This document shows, in pieces, positions 14,399-23,126 of a DNA stretch of 33,900 bases. The DNA comes from a virus. The translations under genes were made by a program, and so were the position numbers. Position 1 is the first letter of the stretch. Each line of letters begins with the position of its first letter. Below the pieces are notes generated by a model. The model did no database searches, had not been told where the DNA came from, and saw only the letters and a program-made list of their open reading frames with translations. Location of the stretch: positions 1-33,900 of IMG/VR virus record IMGVR_UViG_3300005647_000016; one strand, 5' to 3'.

Positions 14399-15601
14399 TT
14401 ACGCTACTGTGTGAACTGCGAACGACTCATCATGCTTGATAGCGAAGTCGGCATCCTGCAATGCGTTGACCTCAATTCCACCACTCGAAGCAAAGGTATA
14501 CGGATTGACAATAATGTCCAAGCCGCTCCACAGCCCCATTATAAGACTTGACCAGTTCCCGAAGATGACTTTATCATCTGGTAACTGTGTGGTCACGGCC
14601 ACGCCGTACCCATTCAAGGGCTTGTTTGACTGCGACATGTAAGCCGCTGGTCCATCCGTACCGATAGCTGCAATTGTCTTGAGACTTCCACGGTTCGCTG
14701 GACTCATGATGTAACTCATGTTTGCCACATCCGCGTTGTCAGATGCAATCAAAGTCTCCAGTGCGACCGCGGCGTCAAAGTCCCATGCTCCAGATGCTGT
14801 GTTTGCAGCACTGCCCAACACACCGTCCGGTTGGTTAGCATCGACCGCGCTATCACCTGCCAATCCTGCCTTATCCAGCGCACGCGCAATAATAGCCGCT
14901 AGGTCATTCCGTACCATGCGCTCTACATCAAACGATGTTTGAGCAACAAAGCGACGGCTAAAGACTGTAGTAGCTGCTACCGTATGAGGCGTAAGTTGAA
15001 CCTGATCGAGAACTAGATTGCTCTTTGTTGGTGCTGCACCTTCTCCAACCCACTGTGCTGTCGCGCTCGAGCTAATGCGCGGGATAGGGATAGTACCGGA
15101 CAGACCAGATAGTACGGTAGTACCTACGCTTTGAAGCACAAGGTTACTGCGCAAAATGTCAATCAGGCTCGATGTCAAGTGGTTACTTTCAATGACCGGA
15201 GAAGTGGTCGTGTCCACGTCACGGTATTCCATGACATCAGACGGTACGAAGAAACCCTGTGCGCTTTTTCCCGTCTTTTCTTCTACTGCACGGCTCGCGC
15301 GTTGTTCAAGTCCCGCGTTTGTCCAATCGTTAGAAGCCGCTGCCAGAATAGCCGAAGATAGGCTATAGTCGCGCAGTTCTTTATCTTCCATACCGATGCT
15401 GCCGTCGTCATCTGCTGGTGCATCAGTGCGGAATCCGTTTACAGCCTCGTAATTGTCAATTCTTGTCCGCAGCTCGCCAGTTTCGGCAAGCAACTTGTCA
15501 AAATCTGCCTGCGAGAATTCTGATTCCTTCTCCAGCATCTTGTCCATAGCCGCGGTGTTATCTGCGACACGCTGGCGTAGTTCTAAAATATTAAAACTCA
15601 T
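14399..15601 (-). CDS. HK97-fold major capsid protein (400 aa)
   Basis: An N-terminal helical scaffold-like delta domain (residues 1-65, coiled-coil pattern LELRQRVADNTAAMDKMLEK) is followed by a Gly/Ser-rich link and the HK97 fold: SSLIDILRSNLVLQSVGTTV, GTIPIPRISSSATAQWVGEG, the E-loop/spine helix region VERMVRNDLAAIIARALDKA, and GYGVAVTTQLPDDKVIFGNWSSLIMGLWSGLDIIVNPYT near the end. These are conserved landmarks of this family. The delta domain is probably removed by the protease encoded next door. The start has AGGAAC. Confidence 0.95.
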   Translation of the reverse strand: MSFNILELRQRVADNTAAMDKMLEKESEFSQADFDKLLAETGELRTRIDNYEAVNGFRTDAPADDDGSIGMEDKELRDYSLSSAILAAASNDWTNAGLEQRASRAVEEKTGKSAQGFFVPSDVMEYRDVDTTTSPVIESNHLTSSLIDILRSNLVLQSVGTTVLSGLSGTIPIPRISSSATAQWVGEGAAPTKSNLVLDQVQLTPHTVAATTVFSRRFVAQTSFDVERMVRNDLAAIIARALDKAGLAGDSAVDANQPDGVLGSAANTASGAWDFDAAVALETLIASDNADVANMSYIMSPANRGSLKTIAAIGTDGPAAYMSQSNKPLNGYGVAVTTQLPDDKVIFGNWSSLIMGLWSGLDIIVNPYTFASSGGIEVNALQDADFAIKHDESFAVHTVA

Positions 15602-15712
15602 TTTTTGTTCCTGTTGGTTTTGGACCGTGCAAGCGTAACAGTTCTAGATACCACTTGGTACCTGTTGCTGTCTTGCTATCACAATCTATATATGATACCG
15701 CACTCGCGGTTA

Positions 15713-16345
15713 TTAACTATTTAGTTTGACCTTTTCTAGACTTACGATGTTGCGCGCCCTTTGCAGCGCGGCTGACCGTTCATTGTCCAGTTCTGGTTCG
15801 GTCGGTTCGGTCGGTTCGGTCGGTTCGGTCGGTTCGGGTTCTGGATTAAGTAATTCCGCAGGTATTTCTACCTCTTGACCGCTTGAGCGAATATCTCCAG
15901 AATCATAGAAAGGAAAACTTACTGGCGATATCTCATACAGTGTCATATCGTTGATTATCCGGTGTGGTTTGCCGCTGCGATTCTCCCATGTGTCGGATGC
16001 AACGTCGAAACCGAAAGACATACCTGTAACGTCACCTCGCTTGATTGCTTCGGCCTCGCGCGTGGCTGTTTCGGGTAGTTCACAATCAAAATCTATGCCT
16101 GTACTGGTTTTCACTGCCTTTAATGTACCGGATCGCGTAGAACCTAGCACGTTCTTACTGTCGTGCTGCCAAAACATGTACAGATTGTCAGCAAAATTGA
16201 CCGCGCCTTCTCTTATCTCTTCGGTAAAGCGTTCATCTCCAGATACGCTATTGTACTCTATAGCGGTACCGCGCGCTGTATACCCATTGCCAGAACTAGA
16301 CAGTTCTACTTTTGCAGGAATATTTCTAATTTCGTAGTTTCTCAT
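15713..16345 (-). CDS. prohead maturation protease (HK97 type, 210 aa)
   Basis: Contains the two landmarks of the U35 prohead protease: FWQHD (His61) and DVTGMSFGF (Ser110), followed by the acidic-aromatic segment YEISPVSFPFYDSGDI. The C-terminal 45 residues are (TEP) repeats (from a 9-bp DNA repeat at 15795-15837) and a helix, probably a scaffold tail. It cleaves capsid protein and itself in the prohead. Located between portal and major capsid as usual. AGGAAC precedes the start. Confidence 0.93.
   Translation of the reverse strand: MRNYEIRNIPAKVELSSSGNGYTARGTAIEYNSVSGDERFTEEIREGAVNFADNLYMFWQHDSKNVLGSTRSGTLKAVKTSTGIDFDCELPETATREAEAIKRGDVTGMSFGFDVASDTWENRSGKPHRIINDMTLYEISPVSFPFYDSGDIRSSGQEVEIPAELLNPEPEPTEPTEPTEPTEPELDNERSAALQRARNIVSLEKVKLNS
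15795..15837 (-). repeat. 9-bp tandem repeat encoding Thr-Glu-Pro in the protease tail
   Basis: Unit GGTTCGGTC occurs four times exactly from 15795 to 15830 and then partially. On the coding strand it gives TEP units. The same unit appears in the astacin gene (near 4976) and in the 20488-20919 gene, so Thr-Glu-Pro runs arose in three proteins from the same nucleotide unit. Confidence 0.9.
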
Positions 16346-16354
16346 TTTTTGTTC

Positions 16355-18316
16355 CTATGGCGTCACAATGCAATCACAACCATCATGTAGTGGACCGTGA
16401 CTGATATTATGGCTGATTTTTAGCTCATTTTCTCCAGATTCAACGCTTGAACCCTTGTTTAGAAAGGATTCGCCTATTTTAGCCCTTTTGCCGTTCATTT
16501 TCTGGCAAAACTCGCAGCTATCACCACGCGCACGCCAGTACAGATATTCAACCCCAGCTATAGAATAGCCTATGGTCAGCGCGGCATTTGTTACCCTGCG
16601 ACCGTGGCGTTGCGCTGCTGTAGCCGGTAAGGTCTCTTTGCGCTGCTGCACGGTCTCCAGCAGCACAGTATCAACTGTTTTTTCTTCGTCTGTCACCGGA
16701 TCGGACAGTAATTCTATAGCAGAATCGGACCAAGCCGCAGCTAGTGAAGCCATGTATGCTAACACAAAAGCATCAGCCCGCGCGGTGGACTCCGTGAAAA
16801 TTTCAGATTCTGCTATGTCAATGCCTTTCTGTACCGTTAATGGTACGGATAGCTCTAGGATGCTTTCGATTTGCCTTACCAAATTGCCCGGTGCGGTCTC
16901 TGTGAAGTACAGACTCAACCACTCGCTGAAACTCTCAAAGTCCAGCGCGCCAGATTTAGATAAGGATTTTATCTTGCCTGTTATGTCATTAGATTCTATA
17001 TTTACTGCACGCGTGAAGGCCGGCAACAGCGCGGCGATTAGCTTGTCAGCGCTCGCTCTGACCTGTGCAGCGTGCTTGTCTGTATTGCGGTATTCTTTGG
17101 TAGGCTCTGTGGAGCGCGTGTCTGTAGCGTCCGGTACAGTCGGCTTTTTGGTCTCTACTGGACTATAGCCGACAAGGTTTTCGATACTGTGCAGATTAAG
17201 CGGTACCAGATACACGTCACCATTTTCAATAGCCGGTAGGTTCTCTTTTGCCCGAACGTCATTTGGACTTAACCATCCGTTTGTAATGCCGCTTGCATAA
17301 AATGACTGTCTAGATTCTGTGTCACCGCGCAGTAGTCCATCGAGTCCGAACTCTATATGGTATGTACCGTCTCGATTGCCCGGTAGCAAGTCGCGCATCA
17401 TAGATTGTTCTATGCGTGACAACCAAGGCCGGATAGTATGCATGACAAAATCTATAGACTGTTGCTCTACATTTGAGAATGTAGAACGGCTTAAGTCGGC
17501 GATTATGTGCGGTGGCACTCTAAACCATCGGGCTATATCTGTAATTTGGAACTCGCGCGTTGCTATAAATTCGCTGTCACGCTTGCTTACGGATATTGTG
17601 TCAATCTCTATGCCTTCTTCTAGTAGTGCCACCTTACCGGCATTGTCTACGCCGCTATGCCGCGACTCCCAACTATTGATTAGCCTATTGTAAGCATCGT
17701 CTGTCAACAGCGTAGGATGTTTTAGTACCAGTGACGGGCTTGCTCCGTTTTTGTAGAATGCGGTATCTGCTTTTTCAGCATCCGCAGCATAATCTATTGT
17801 AGTTCGGGCAAGGTCCACAATCGAGCGCCCGGTCAGACCGTCACCCTTGGTCCGAACGTGTAATACTTGCCAATCCCTATATACTATCGGGTCTGTACCA
17901 TTGTCTGACTTGTAAAGGTAGATTTTTTCCTTACCTTTACGCTTGACCTCTACCTTGTCCGCAGACATAGGAGTAAGCGAGAGTATTTCGCCGTTTCGGT
18001 TCGACTCAATGAATGAGTAGCTGTTACCGCGCAGTAGCACAGATACAACTATGGACTCTATGAACTCAAACCGCGTCTGATCGGCATTTGGCCTGCTTGC
18101 CAACACAGAATACAATGGATTATCGCGCGCCTTCTCGCGTGATTCGCCAGTTCGTTCATACAAAAATAATGGCAGGCTCGCGACAGTTTCAGATATCGCA
18201 GTTACGCAAGCGTGTACCGCGCTAATTTGCATCGGGTTAGTACCACTGGTTAGGCCCGCGCGCAGCGTTGAAAGTGCAGCGTCTGATCGTCTCTCTGTTT
18301 GTTTTCCGTTTGTCAT
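16355..18316 (-). CDS. portal protein fused to MuF-like minor head domain (653 aa)
   Basis: Residues 1-390 are an HK97-type portal (MQISAVHACVTAISETVASLPLFLYERTGE, then ILSLTPMSADKVEV, TGRSIVDLARTTIDYA, ARWFRVPPHIIADLSRSTFSNVEQQSIDFV). Residues from about 440 form a helical region and a C-terminal MuF/SPP1 gp7-like domain ending in CEFCQKMNG and SHGPLHDGCDC, with cysteines and histidine in a metal-binding arrangement. Fusion of these two normally separate genes is seen in some phages. The start at 18316 overlaps the terminase stop. It forms the DNA entry dodecamer and probably brings the MuF domain inside the head. Confidence 0.93.
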   Translation of the reverse strand: MTNGKQTERRSDAALSTLRAGLTSGTNPMQISAVHACVTAISETVASLPLFLYERTGESREKARDNPLYSVLASRPNADQTRFEFIESIVVSVLLRGNSYSFIESNRNGEILSLTPMSADKVEVKRKGKEKIYLYKSDNGTDPIVYRDWQVLHVRTKGDGLTGRSIVDLARTTIDYAADAEKADTAFYKNGASPSLVLKHPTLLTDDAYNRLINSWESRHSGVDNAGKVALLEEGIEIDTISVSKRDSEFIATREFQITDIARWFRVPPHIIADLSRSTFSNVEQQSIDFVMHTIRPWLSRIEQSMMRDLLPGNRDGTYHIEFGLDGLLRGDTESRQSFYASGITNGWLSPNDVRAKENLPAIENGDVYLVPLNLHSIENLVGYSPVETKKPTVPDATDTRSTEPTKEYRNTDKHAAQVRASADKLIAALLPAFTRAVNIESNDITGKIKSLSKSGALDFESFSEWLSLYFTETAPGNLVRQIESILELSVPLTVQKGIDIAESEIFTESTARADAFVLAYMASLAAAWSDSAIELLSDPVTDEEKTVDTVLLETVQQRKETLPATAAQRHGRRVTNAALTIGYSIAGVEYLYWRARGDSCEFCQKMNGKRAKIGESFLNKGSSVESGENELKISHNISHGPLHDGCDCIVTP

Positions 18317-19974
18317 ATTATACGTATACCGCGTGATTCGTATATGCTTTCGTTTTTAGTTTCGGCTGTGTCGGCCATAGCCAAGGCCATAATCAGTGCG
18401 ACTATCCCGTCGATTTTCTCAATCGAGCGTTCCTTATCTGGCTTTTTGTTACCGGATGGGTCCATTCTAATTACTGTGTTGGCAATCATCCAATTCAGCA
18501 CGGCGTTTCCACCGTGATTTAATTTCTTGCCAAGTGTGAGACGCTCCAGTTCTTTTGTTGGCGGGGACATCGAGGCAAAGCCCTGCCCAAATTCGACAAT
18601 AGGCAGACCGTTGTCTTGCATATCCAAACGCATACGCGACGCGCCCCAGCGGTCATATGCTATGTTCTGGATATCGAATAGCTCTGAGTCTTTGACTATT
18701 CTATCTAACACAAAGTCATAATCTAGAACGTTGCCTTCGCTGGACTCGATTAATCCGTCGCGTATCCATACATCGTACGGTACCTTATCGGACCGCACCC
18801 GTTCGGCAACAGAATCCGCAGGCAGCCAGAACCGCGGCAAAACTGAAAATGTACCGTCGCTGTTCTTGAACACAAGTACGAAAGCGGTAATGTCGCGCGT
18901 GCTGGACAAGTCCAAACCCGCCCAGCATTTTTTACCGTAAAAATCACGCTCATTAATAGGTTCAATATCACATGCTGACCACACGGCAGACTCTATAAAG
19001 CGCGTCTCCGACTCAGTCCATACGTTGAGATGCAAGCGCACGAACGAATTATACGATGACGGCATATTTTCAGCCTGTTTGCTTGCCGTGGATAACTTAC
19101 TGTGCAGTGCGGAAACCCCATAGTTTGGGTTAGCTTTTCTCCAGCTTTCTATGCTATGCGGGTCATCGTCAGCGTCAATGCTGTAAATAACGCCAAAGAA
19201 AGAATCATCGTCAGTTAATCCTGAATTGATGCGCTCCGTGTAATCATGCATGGCATAGCATACACTGTGACGATTGTACCCTGCTGTTGTGATTGCCATT
19301 ACAAGCGGGTTAACGCGAGAACCGGTACCAGTATTCAGCACATCCCAAGTATCCCGCGTTCTGTGAGCGTGCAGTTCGTCCACAATAGCACAGTGTATAT
19401 TCAGACCGTCCATACCGTCAGCGTCACGCCCCAGCGGTACAAAAGATGATGCTGTTTCTTCCACAGTGATTAAGTTGCGCCTTACCGTTACATGTTCTGA
19501 CAATTCAGGCGATTTCTTGACCATCTGGACGGCATTTTCAAAGCAGATTTTAGCCTGATCTCTTTTTGTGGCCGCGCTGTACACTTCCGCACCAGCTTCA
19601 CCATCCGCAACTAGCATATACAGCGCAATGGCCGAAGCTAGCATGGTTTTCCCGTTTTTGCGCGGTACCTCTACATAAGCAGTTTTGACCAAGCGCTTTC
19701 TGGTACCCGCATAATAAAATCCAAAAATAGATGCTACTAAAAACTGTTGCCATGGTTCTAATTTAAGTGTCTGACCGGACAGTTCACCTTTGTGATGCTT
19801 ACACAAATGCAAAAAATCCACGGCATGGTTAGCCGCAGATTCTACGAAATCATATTCTTTTTTTTGCTGTAGCTGCACAAATCGACGACAAGCTAACCTT
19901 ACGTTTTCGCATGTGCTGACTTTGCCGTCTATAACGTCTTGTGCGTACTGTTGGTACGTGTACTTGTTTGTCAA
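18313..19974 (-). CDS. terL: terminase large subunit (553 aa)
   Basis: ATPase N-terminal half with a Walker A PRKNGKT (104-110) and Walker B CAIVDE (195-200), followed by the motif III-like AITTAGYNR. The nuclease half has the acidic GLDLSSTRDI (Asp355 region) and a closing KIDGIVALIMAL, as in HK97-type terminases. It pumps and cuts the genome into the prohead via the portal. The start overlaps the small subunit's stop. The type suggests a cos- or pac-type mechanism, but sequence alone does not tell which. Confidence 0.97.
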   Translation of the reverse strand: MTNKYTYQQYAQDVIDGKVSTCENVRLACRRFVQLQQKKEYDFVESAANHAVDFLHLCKHHKGELSGQTLKLEPWQQFLVASIFGFYYAGTRKRLVKTAYVEVPRKNGKTMLASAIALYMLVADGEAGAEVYSAATKRDQAKICFENAVQMVKKSPELSEHVTVRRNLITVEETASSFVPLGRDADGMDGLNIHCAIVDELHAHRTRDTWDVLNTGTGSRVNPLVMAITTAGYNRHSVCYAMHDYTERINSGLTDDDSFFGVIYSIDADDDPHSIESWRKANPNYGVSALHSKLSTASKQAENMPSSYNSFVRLHLNVWTESETRFIESAVWSACDIEPINERDFYGKKCWAGLDLSSTRDITAFVLVFKNSDGTFSVLPRFWLPADSVAERVRSDKVPYDVWIRDGLIESSEGNVLDYDFVLDRIVKDSELFDIQNIAYDRWGASRMRLDMQDNGLPIVEFGQGFASMSPPTKELERLTLGKKLNHGGNAVLNWMIANTVIRMDPSGNKKPDKERSIEKIDGIVALIMALAMADTAETKNESIYESRGIRII

Positions 19975-20477
19975 TCTTCAAATTTTCCACTTGCCCACAG
20001 TGCGGAACCGCTCAACTTTTCAGCATCTTCTCCAGATAAACCCATGCGCTGCCTGCTGGACGGTGACATACCAAATAGGTTACATACCATTGAAATCTCT
20101 CTTGCAGAATCTTGAGCAATTTGTACAGACGGATTCTTGAACTTTCTACCGTCTTTATTTTCTGCACCCATTTGACCGCTCTCTAGCGTGTCTGTATATG
20201 CCGTTCTGTACCGACTGTAAGCGGAGCAATACACTTCTAGCGCTACTCTGTCCAAGTCAGTATACAAGTCTAGCTGGACAAGTATAGGCAGGATTCTATG
20301 CCATTCTGCAAGCGCAATTTCATCAAAATAATCGGGCGGGTTCTTGCCTTCTTCGGACAAAAAATCTAATGGCTTTGCCTCTTTATCACCTAGCGCTTTA
20401 CGTAATCCCGCTGGTTTTGGCCGACTGTTAAATTTTGGTATATCACCGTCTGACGCTCTAGCTTTCTTTGGCTTCAC
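19971..20477 (-). CDS. terS: terminase small subunit, P27 family (168 aa)
   Basis: The central part (YFDEIALAEWHRILPILVQLDLYTDLDRVALEVYCSAYSRYRTA) matches the P27-type small terminase signature, and the C terminus (FGMSPSSRQRMGL) is the conserved end of the family. I choose GTG 20477, with AAGG eight bases before it. GTG 20483 is too close to that site. The N terminus is basic and would bind the packaging site. It overlaps the large subunit by four bases. Confidence 0.93.
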   Translation of the reverse strand: MKPKKARASDGDIPKFNSRPKPAGLRKALGDKEAKPLDFLSEEGKNPPDYFDEIALAEWHRILPILVQLDLYTDLDRVALEVYCSAYSRYRTAYTDTLESGQMGAENKDGRKFKNPSVQIAQDSAREISMVCNLFGMSPSSRQRMGLSGEDAEKLSGSALWASGKFED

Positions 20478-20487
20478 AAACACAACC

Positions 20488-20919
20488 TTACAATTCTACG
20501 CCAGTATCGCGAGATACAAATATTTGCCTCATGCGGTAACGTGGCTGTACTTCTTCGATTTCAAATGCGCCATAACCGGGCATACAGTCATCGTAATCGC
20601 CATTACCAAAGTTGCTTTCAAGGTCAGTGCAAGAGAAGTAACGTGCTGTATGCGCTCCGTTGGTTCCGCATACTATCTTGCCGATAAACTTTGAGTAAAG
20701 TTCATCGCCGTGCAGTCTAGAATGTACTTCCCTGTAGCGCGTAGACTGCAAAATCGCAGAAATATATTTCGGTTCGAGTTCTCTTATGCTGGAGACGTTG
20801 TAACCTTGATTGCGCGCCTTGCTAGAAAGTAACTCTTCAATTGTCGGTTCGGTCGGTTCTGTAGTTGTTTCTGTCGGTTCTGTAGTCGGTTCGGTCGGTT
20901 CTGTAGCTGTTTCTGTCAT
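20488..20919 (-). CDS. protein of unknown function with Thr-Glu-Pro repeat head (143 aa)
   Basis: First gene of the late operon, ahead of the terminase. The first 27 residues are Thr-Glu-Pro repeats (TEPTEPTTEPTETTTEPTEP) and the rest is a compact domain (NVSSIRELEPKYISAILQSTRYREVHSRLHGDELYSKFIGKIVCG, then TARYFSCTDLESNFGNGDYDD). No known family. Its position suggests a late regulator or packaging helper, but this is only position. The promoter 21034-21062 lies about 115 bases upstream, with a class A box fragment between them (20951-20963). Confidence 0.7.
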   Translation of the reverse strand: MTETATEPTEPTTEPTETTTEPTEPTIEELLSSKARNQGYNVSSIRELEPKYISAILQSTRYREVHSRLHGDELYSKFIGKIVCGTNGAHTARYFSCTDLESNFGNGDYDDCMPGYGAFEIEEVQPRYRMRQIFVSRDTGVEL

Positions 20920-20950
20920 GGTTAAGCCCTTTGGCCGTTTAGCCCTTGGT

Positions 20951-20963
20951 GTACATTTGACGT
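20951..20963 (-). promoter_or_regulatory. class A box fragment in late operon leader
   Basis: On the - strand it reads ACGTCAAATGTAC, matching the upstream block of the class A promoters (ACGTCAAATGTCC) but without a TTGACA behind it. It sits about 70 bases downstream of the late promoter's -10, where a bound protein could block transcription. This would link early and late control. Confidence 0.45.
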
Positions 20964-21033
20964 AAAGTGTTTGATATTTTCAGTTGGTCCGCGTTTTCCC
21001 CCCGCTCCGGTCCCCCGGTCGAAATTCGTAGAG

Positions 21034-21062
21034 ATTTTACCATACCCTGCCTGCTGTGTCAA
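21034..21062 (-). promoter_or_regulatory. class B promoter of the late operon
   Basis: On the - strand TTGACA (21057-21062) and TAAAAT (21034-21039) are 17 bp apart. The spacer ends GTATGG, as does that of the promoter at 23049-23077, so these two form a second class. It is the only good promoter ahead of the terminase and structural genes. Confidence 0.8.
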
Positions 21063-21103
21063 GTAAGAAAGTATTGAAACTGCTGTATATGGGGGATAAA
21101 ATT

Positions 21104-21421
21104 CTATTCGCCACGTCCAGTTCTGCTACTGTGGCAAGGTTTGCACAGTGACATTAGGTTTGATTGTTTGTTCGTACCACCGTCTGCTACCTTGACCATA
21201 TGATGTACTTCGCTTGCTACTGTACCGCAGTCGTGACAGAATGGGTTAGACAGTAGCTTACGCCTTCGGGCCTTTTGCCAAGCTCTACCGTACCGCTTAC
21301 GCTTTGCTGTGTCGTGTATGTCTACACGCCATGCTAGCTTTTGGCATTCCGCACAGTAGCCCTTACCAGTTTTGATTCTGTTGCACTTGGGGCAAGCCCT
21401 TACGTCTAAAAATCTTGCCAT
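21104..21421 (-). CDS. HNH endonuclease, packaging associated (105 aa)
   Basis: Two zinc-ribbon-like CxxC pairs near the N terminus (CPKCNRIKTGKGYCAEC) and the HNH core EVHHMVKVADGGTNKQSNLMSLCKPCHS, with metal-binding CHDC. HNH proteins of this size are common next to the terminase of HK97-like phages and help it cut DNA ends. Here the gene lies just upstream of the terminase but in the separate hydrolase operon. It follows the hydrolase gene by two bases. Confidence 0.92.
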   Translation of the reverse strand: MARFLDVRACPKCNRIKTGKGYCAECQKLAWRVDIHDTAKRKRYGRAWQKARRRKLLSNPFCHDCGTVASEVHHMVKVADGGTNKQSNLMSLCKPCHSSRTGRGE

Positions 21422-21423
21422 AT

Positions 21424-21867
21424 CTAGTACAGAGAATAGAAAGTATGGTTCTCTATCCGCACTGTGATTAGTTCATCTACGGCCCAAGTTGGCTTATCAT
21501 CCAACACAGCAAGGTTGCAATAGTGTGTCGCGCCAAATGTTATGTCATCTAGCAAGCCATACACAACTTGAGAAGCTACGGTCCAACACTCTATGTCAAT
21601 CTCGCTGTGCTTAACGTCAACGCTGTCTATGGCATTAAAGCAGGAGAACTGCCAAGGTTCGGCCATAACGTCCACGTAGGACATACCGCGTTTACGCGCA
21701 CGATTGACTATCACAGATGCAACAGCCTGTTTTCCTATCAGTGGTTCTCCACGGCATTCAAGGTGCAGACACAGCGCAATCTGCGCAATAGCCGCGGCGT
21801 ACCGTCGCGAGTACTGTATGCCGTAGTCTTTAAGAAAGTTAAAGGTTTCTGACCGTTTAGGAGCCAT
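21424..21867 (-). CDS. SleB/CwlJ-type cell wall hydrolase, endolysin candidate (147 aa)
   Basis: Contains the Hydrolase_2 signature: CLHLECRGEPLIGKQAVASVIVNRARKRG with the catalytic glutamate, PWQFSCFN, and GATHYCN at the end. This family cleaves glycan strands and is used by many phages as endolysin. I choose ATG 21867, as AGGTAG lies nine bases upstream. ATG 21888 would give seven more residues with no site. No signal peptide, so release needs the neighbouring holin candidate. Confidence 0.9.
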   Translation of the reverse strand: MAPKRSETFNFLKDYGIQYSRRYAAAIAQIALCLHLECRGEPLIGKQAVASVIVNRARKRGMSYVDVMAEPWQFSCFNAIDSVDVKHSEIDIECWTVASQVVYGLLDDITFGATHYCNLAVLDDKPTWAVDELITVRIENHTFYSLY

Positions 21868-21872
21868 GGCTT

Positions 21873-22214
21873 CTACCTGCCTATCCATCGACGCATAGCT
21901 CGCTCATTGCGTGTTAGGCTACTGTACGATGGACTTATGGCGTTAAGCGGCTTCGGCTCCGTGTTGTGGTAAACATCTATGTACACACCAAGAAACTTGG
22001 CAGCAAAAGCCGTGGCAACCGATACGAACGTCGCAATCGAGAATTCAGTCGATATCATCTCATTACTTGTCAGCGCTGCTATAGCATTGAATATAACTAT
22101 CAACGCAACTAAGCGGCTTGTTTTTTTCATAGTCGGTAGACCGTCAAGTACGGGTCCGACGTATCGAACGATGAAGTTAATCATTGAGTTGTTGCTCATT
22201 TGGTTACTATCCAT
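21873..22214 (-). CDS. two-helix membrane protein, holin candidate (113 aa)
   Basis: Two hydrophobic segments (about residues 34-49 RLVALIVIFNAIAALTS, and 57-78 FSIATFVSVATAFAAKFLGVYI) with a short polar loop and a basic C-terminal tail (RNERAMRRWIGR). Sitting immediately upstream of the endolysin and overlapping it, it fits a class II holin. GAGG lies ten bases before ATG 22214. It overlaps the end of the VRR-NUC gene by eight bases. Function by position and topology only. Confidence 0.7.
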   Translation of the reverse strand: MDSNQMSNNSMINFIVRYVGPVLDGLPTMKKTSRLVALIVIFNAIAALTSNEMISTEFSIATFVSVATAFAAKFLGVYIDVYHNTEPKPLNAISPSYSSLTRNERAMRRWIGR

Positions 22215-22557
22215 TTTCTATATCCTCATACGATGCTATTACTTCGATAGGTACACCGGTATAATCGGAGAAGTACATCATTATGTTTTCTGCACTGGTA
22301 CCGATATACACCTCTCCGAACCAGCAAGCAATAAAATCAACCTGTGCTGGCGTCAGCATATTGAATTTTGCTTCTTCGATCTTACCGTCTAGGTTCTTGA
22401 TTTCGACAAGCAGGTTAGCGTCAGATTCAGGATGCGAAATACAAATATCAGGTACACCAGCACCAACGCGTGAGAAGTCTATAACTCCGAATCCGAATCT
22501 ACTTAACTCCCTTACAATCTGCGACTGGTTTTTATCTACTTTTTTCTTGTATCCCAT
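22207..22557 (-). CDS. VRR-NUC nuclease (116 aa)
   Basis: The pattern ELSRFGFGVIDFSRVGAGVPDICISHPESDANLLVEIKNLDGK, with the PD...EIK core (PDICI, VEIK) and the closing LTPAQVDFIACWFGEVYI, is the VRR-NUC fold found in phage Holliday-junction or structure-specific nucleases. The start is set at ATG 22557. A longer frame begins with TTG at 22602 but lies within a hairpin (22582-22619). The ribosome binding site is weak. It likely resolves branched DNA before packaging or in recombination. Confidence 0.85.
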   Translation of the reverse strand: MGYKKKVDKNQSQIVRELSRFGFGVIDFSRVGAGVPDICISHPESDANLLVEIKNLDGKIEEAKFNMLTPAQVDFIACWFGEVYIGTSAENIMMYFSDYTGVPIEVIASYEDIENG

Positions 22558-22581
22558 ATGTTCTAGATTCTCATATTGTGA

Positions 22582-22619
22582 GCGCACGTACTGATTAGTC
22601 AAGCGGTCAGTACGTGCGC
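22582..22619 (-). promoter_or_regulatory. 13-bp inverted repeat before the VRR-NUC gene
   Basis: GCGCACGTACTGA (22582-22594) pairs perfectly with 22607-22619 around a 12-base loop. It lies between the end of the 22628 gene and the nuclease start. There is no T run in the direction of transcription. It may attenuate read-through or shield the nuclease start. Confidence 0.75.
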
Positions 22620-22627
22620 CTTATCTG

Positions 22628-22990
22628 TTATAGCTCTACGTCAACCGGGGCTGACTTGGCGGCTTCTACATCCGAAAATGTAATCGTATCGCCTTTCTGT
22701 GTTGGTGCAACACCTAGCGTTAGCTGTACTCCTACAGGGTCAAATTCTGTACCCAGCGCGTCAGTCAACGACGTGGCACGGGTCTTGTTGAGTCGAACAT
22801 AACGTTCAGGGTCTAATTCGTTTGTACCGTTAGCCGATTCAAAGTACAGTCGAATCTCTGTTTTATCTTCACCATCGTAATTTACGGTAACAGCCTCATA
22901 GTTGATAACTGTTACTCGCTTGTCTTTTAGTTCTTTAATTTCTGGCGCTGCGATTCTTGGCCCATAAGCAATAATACTTAAGTCTAGCAT
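22628..22990 (-). CDS. early protein of unknown function (120 aa)
   Basis: Opens MLDLSIIAYGPRIAAPEIKELKDKRVTVINYEAVTVNYDGEDKTEIRLYF and is beta-rich and acidic at the end (SDVEAAKSAPVDVEL). The pattern of alternating strands and its early place recall small OB-fold or ssDNA-associated proteins, but no motif proves it. It has a class B promoter (23049-23077) and AAAGGAAC before ATG 22990. The hairpin 22582-22619 lies just beyond its stop. Confidence 0.75.
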   Translation of the reverse strand: MLDLSIIAYGPRIAAPEIKELKDKRVTVINYEAVTVNYDGEDKTEIRLYFESANGTNELDPERYVRLNKTRATSLTDALGTEFDPVGVQLTLGVAPTQKGDTITFSDVEAAKSAPVDVEL

Positions 22991-23048
22991 GTATGTTCCT
23001 TTGGCTATTTAGCCCTTGGTTTTGACTGCTTTTTTCTGCTGCTTTCGA

Positions 23049-23077
23049 ATTGTACCATACTGTGAAAATATTGTCAA
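23049..23077 (-). promoter_or_regulatory. class B promoter for the 22628-22990 gene
   Basis: On the - strand TTGACA (23072-23077), 17 bp and TACAAT (23049-23054). The spacer ends CAGTATGG, matching the late operon promoter at 21034 (GGGTATGG). It reads into the nuclease, holin and hydrolase genes. Confidence 0.8.
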
Positions 23078-23126
23078 GCTATAGACTGCTATTGTCTACA
23101 CTTGCTGTATGTCTCTGTGAACGTCT

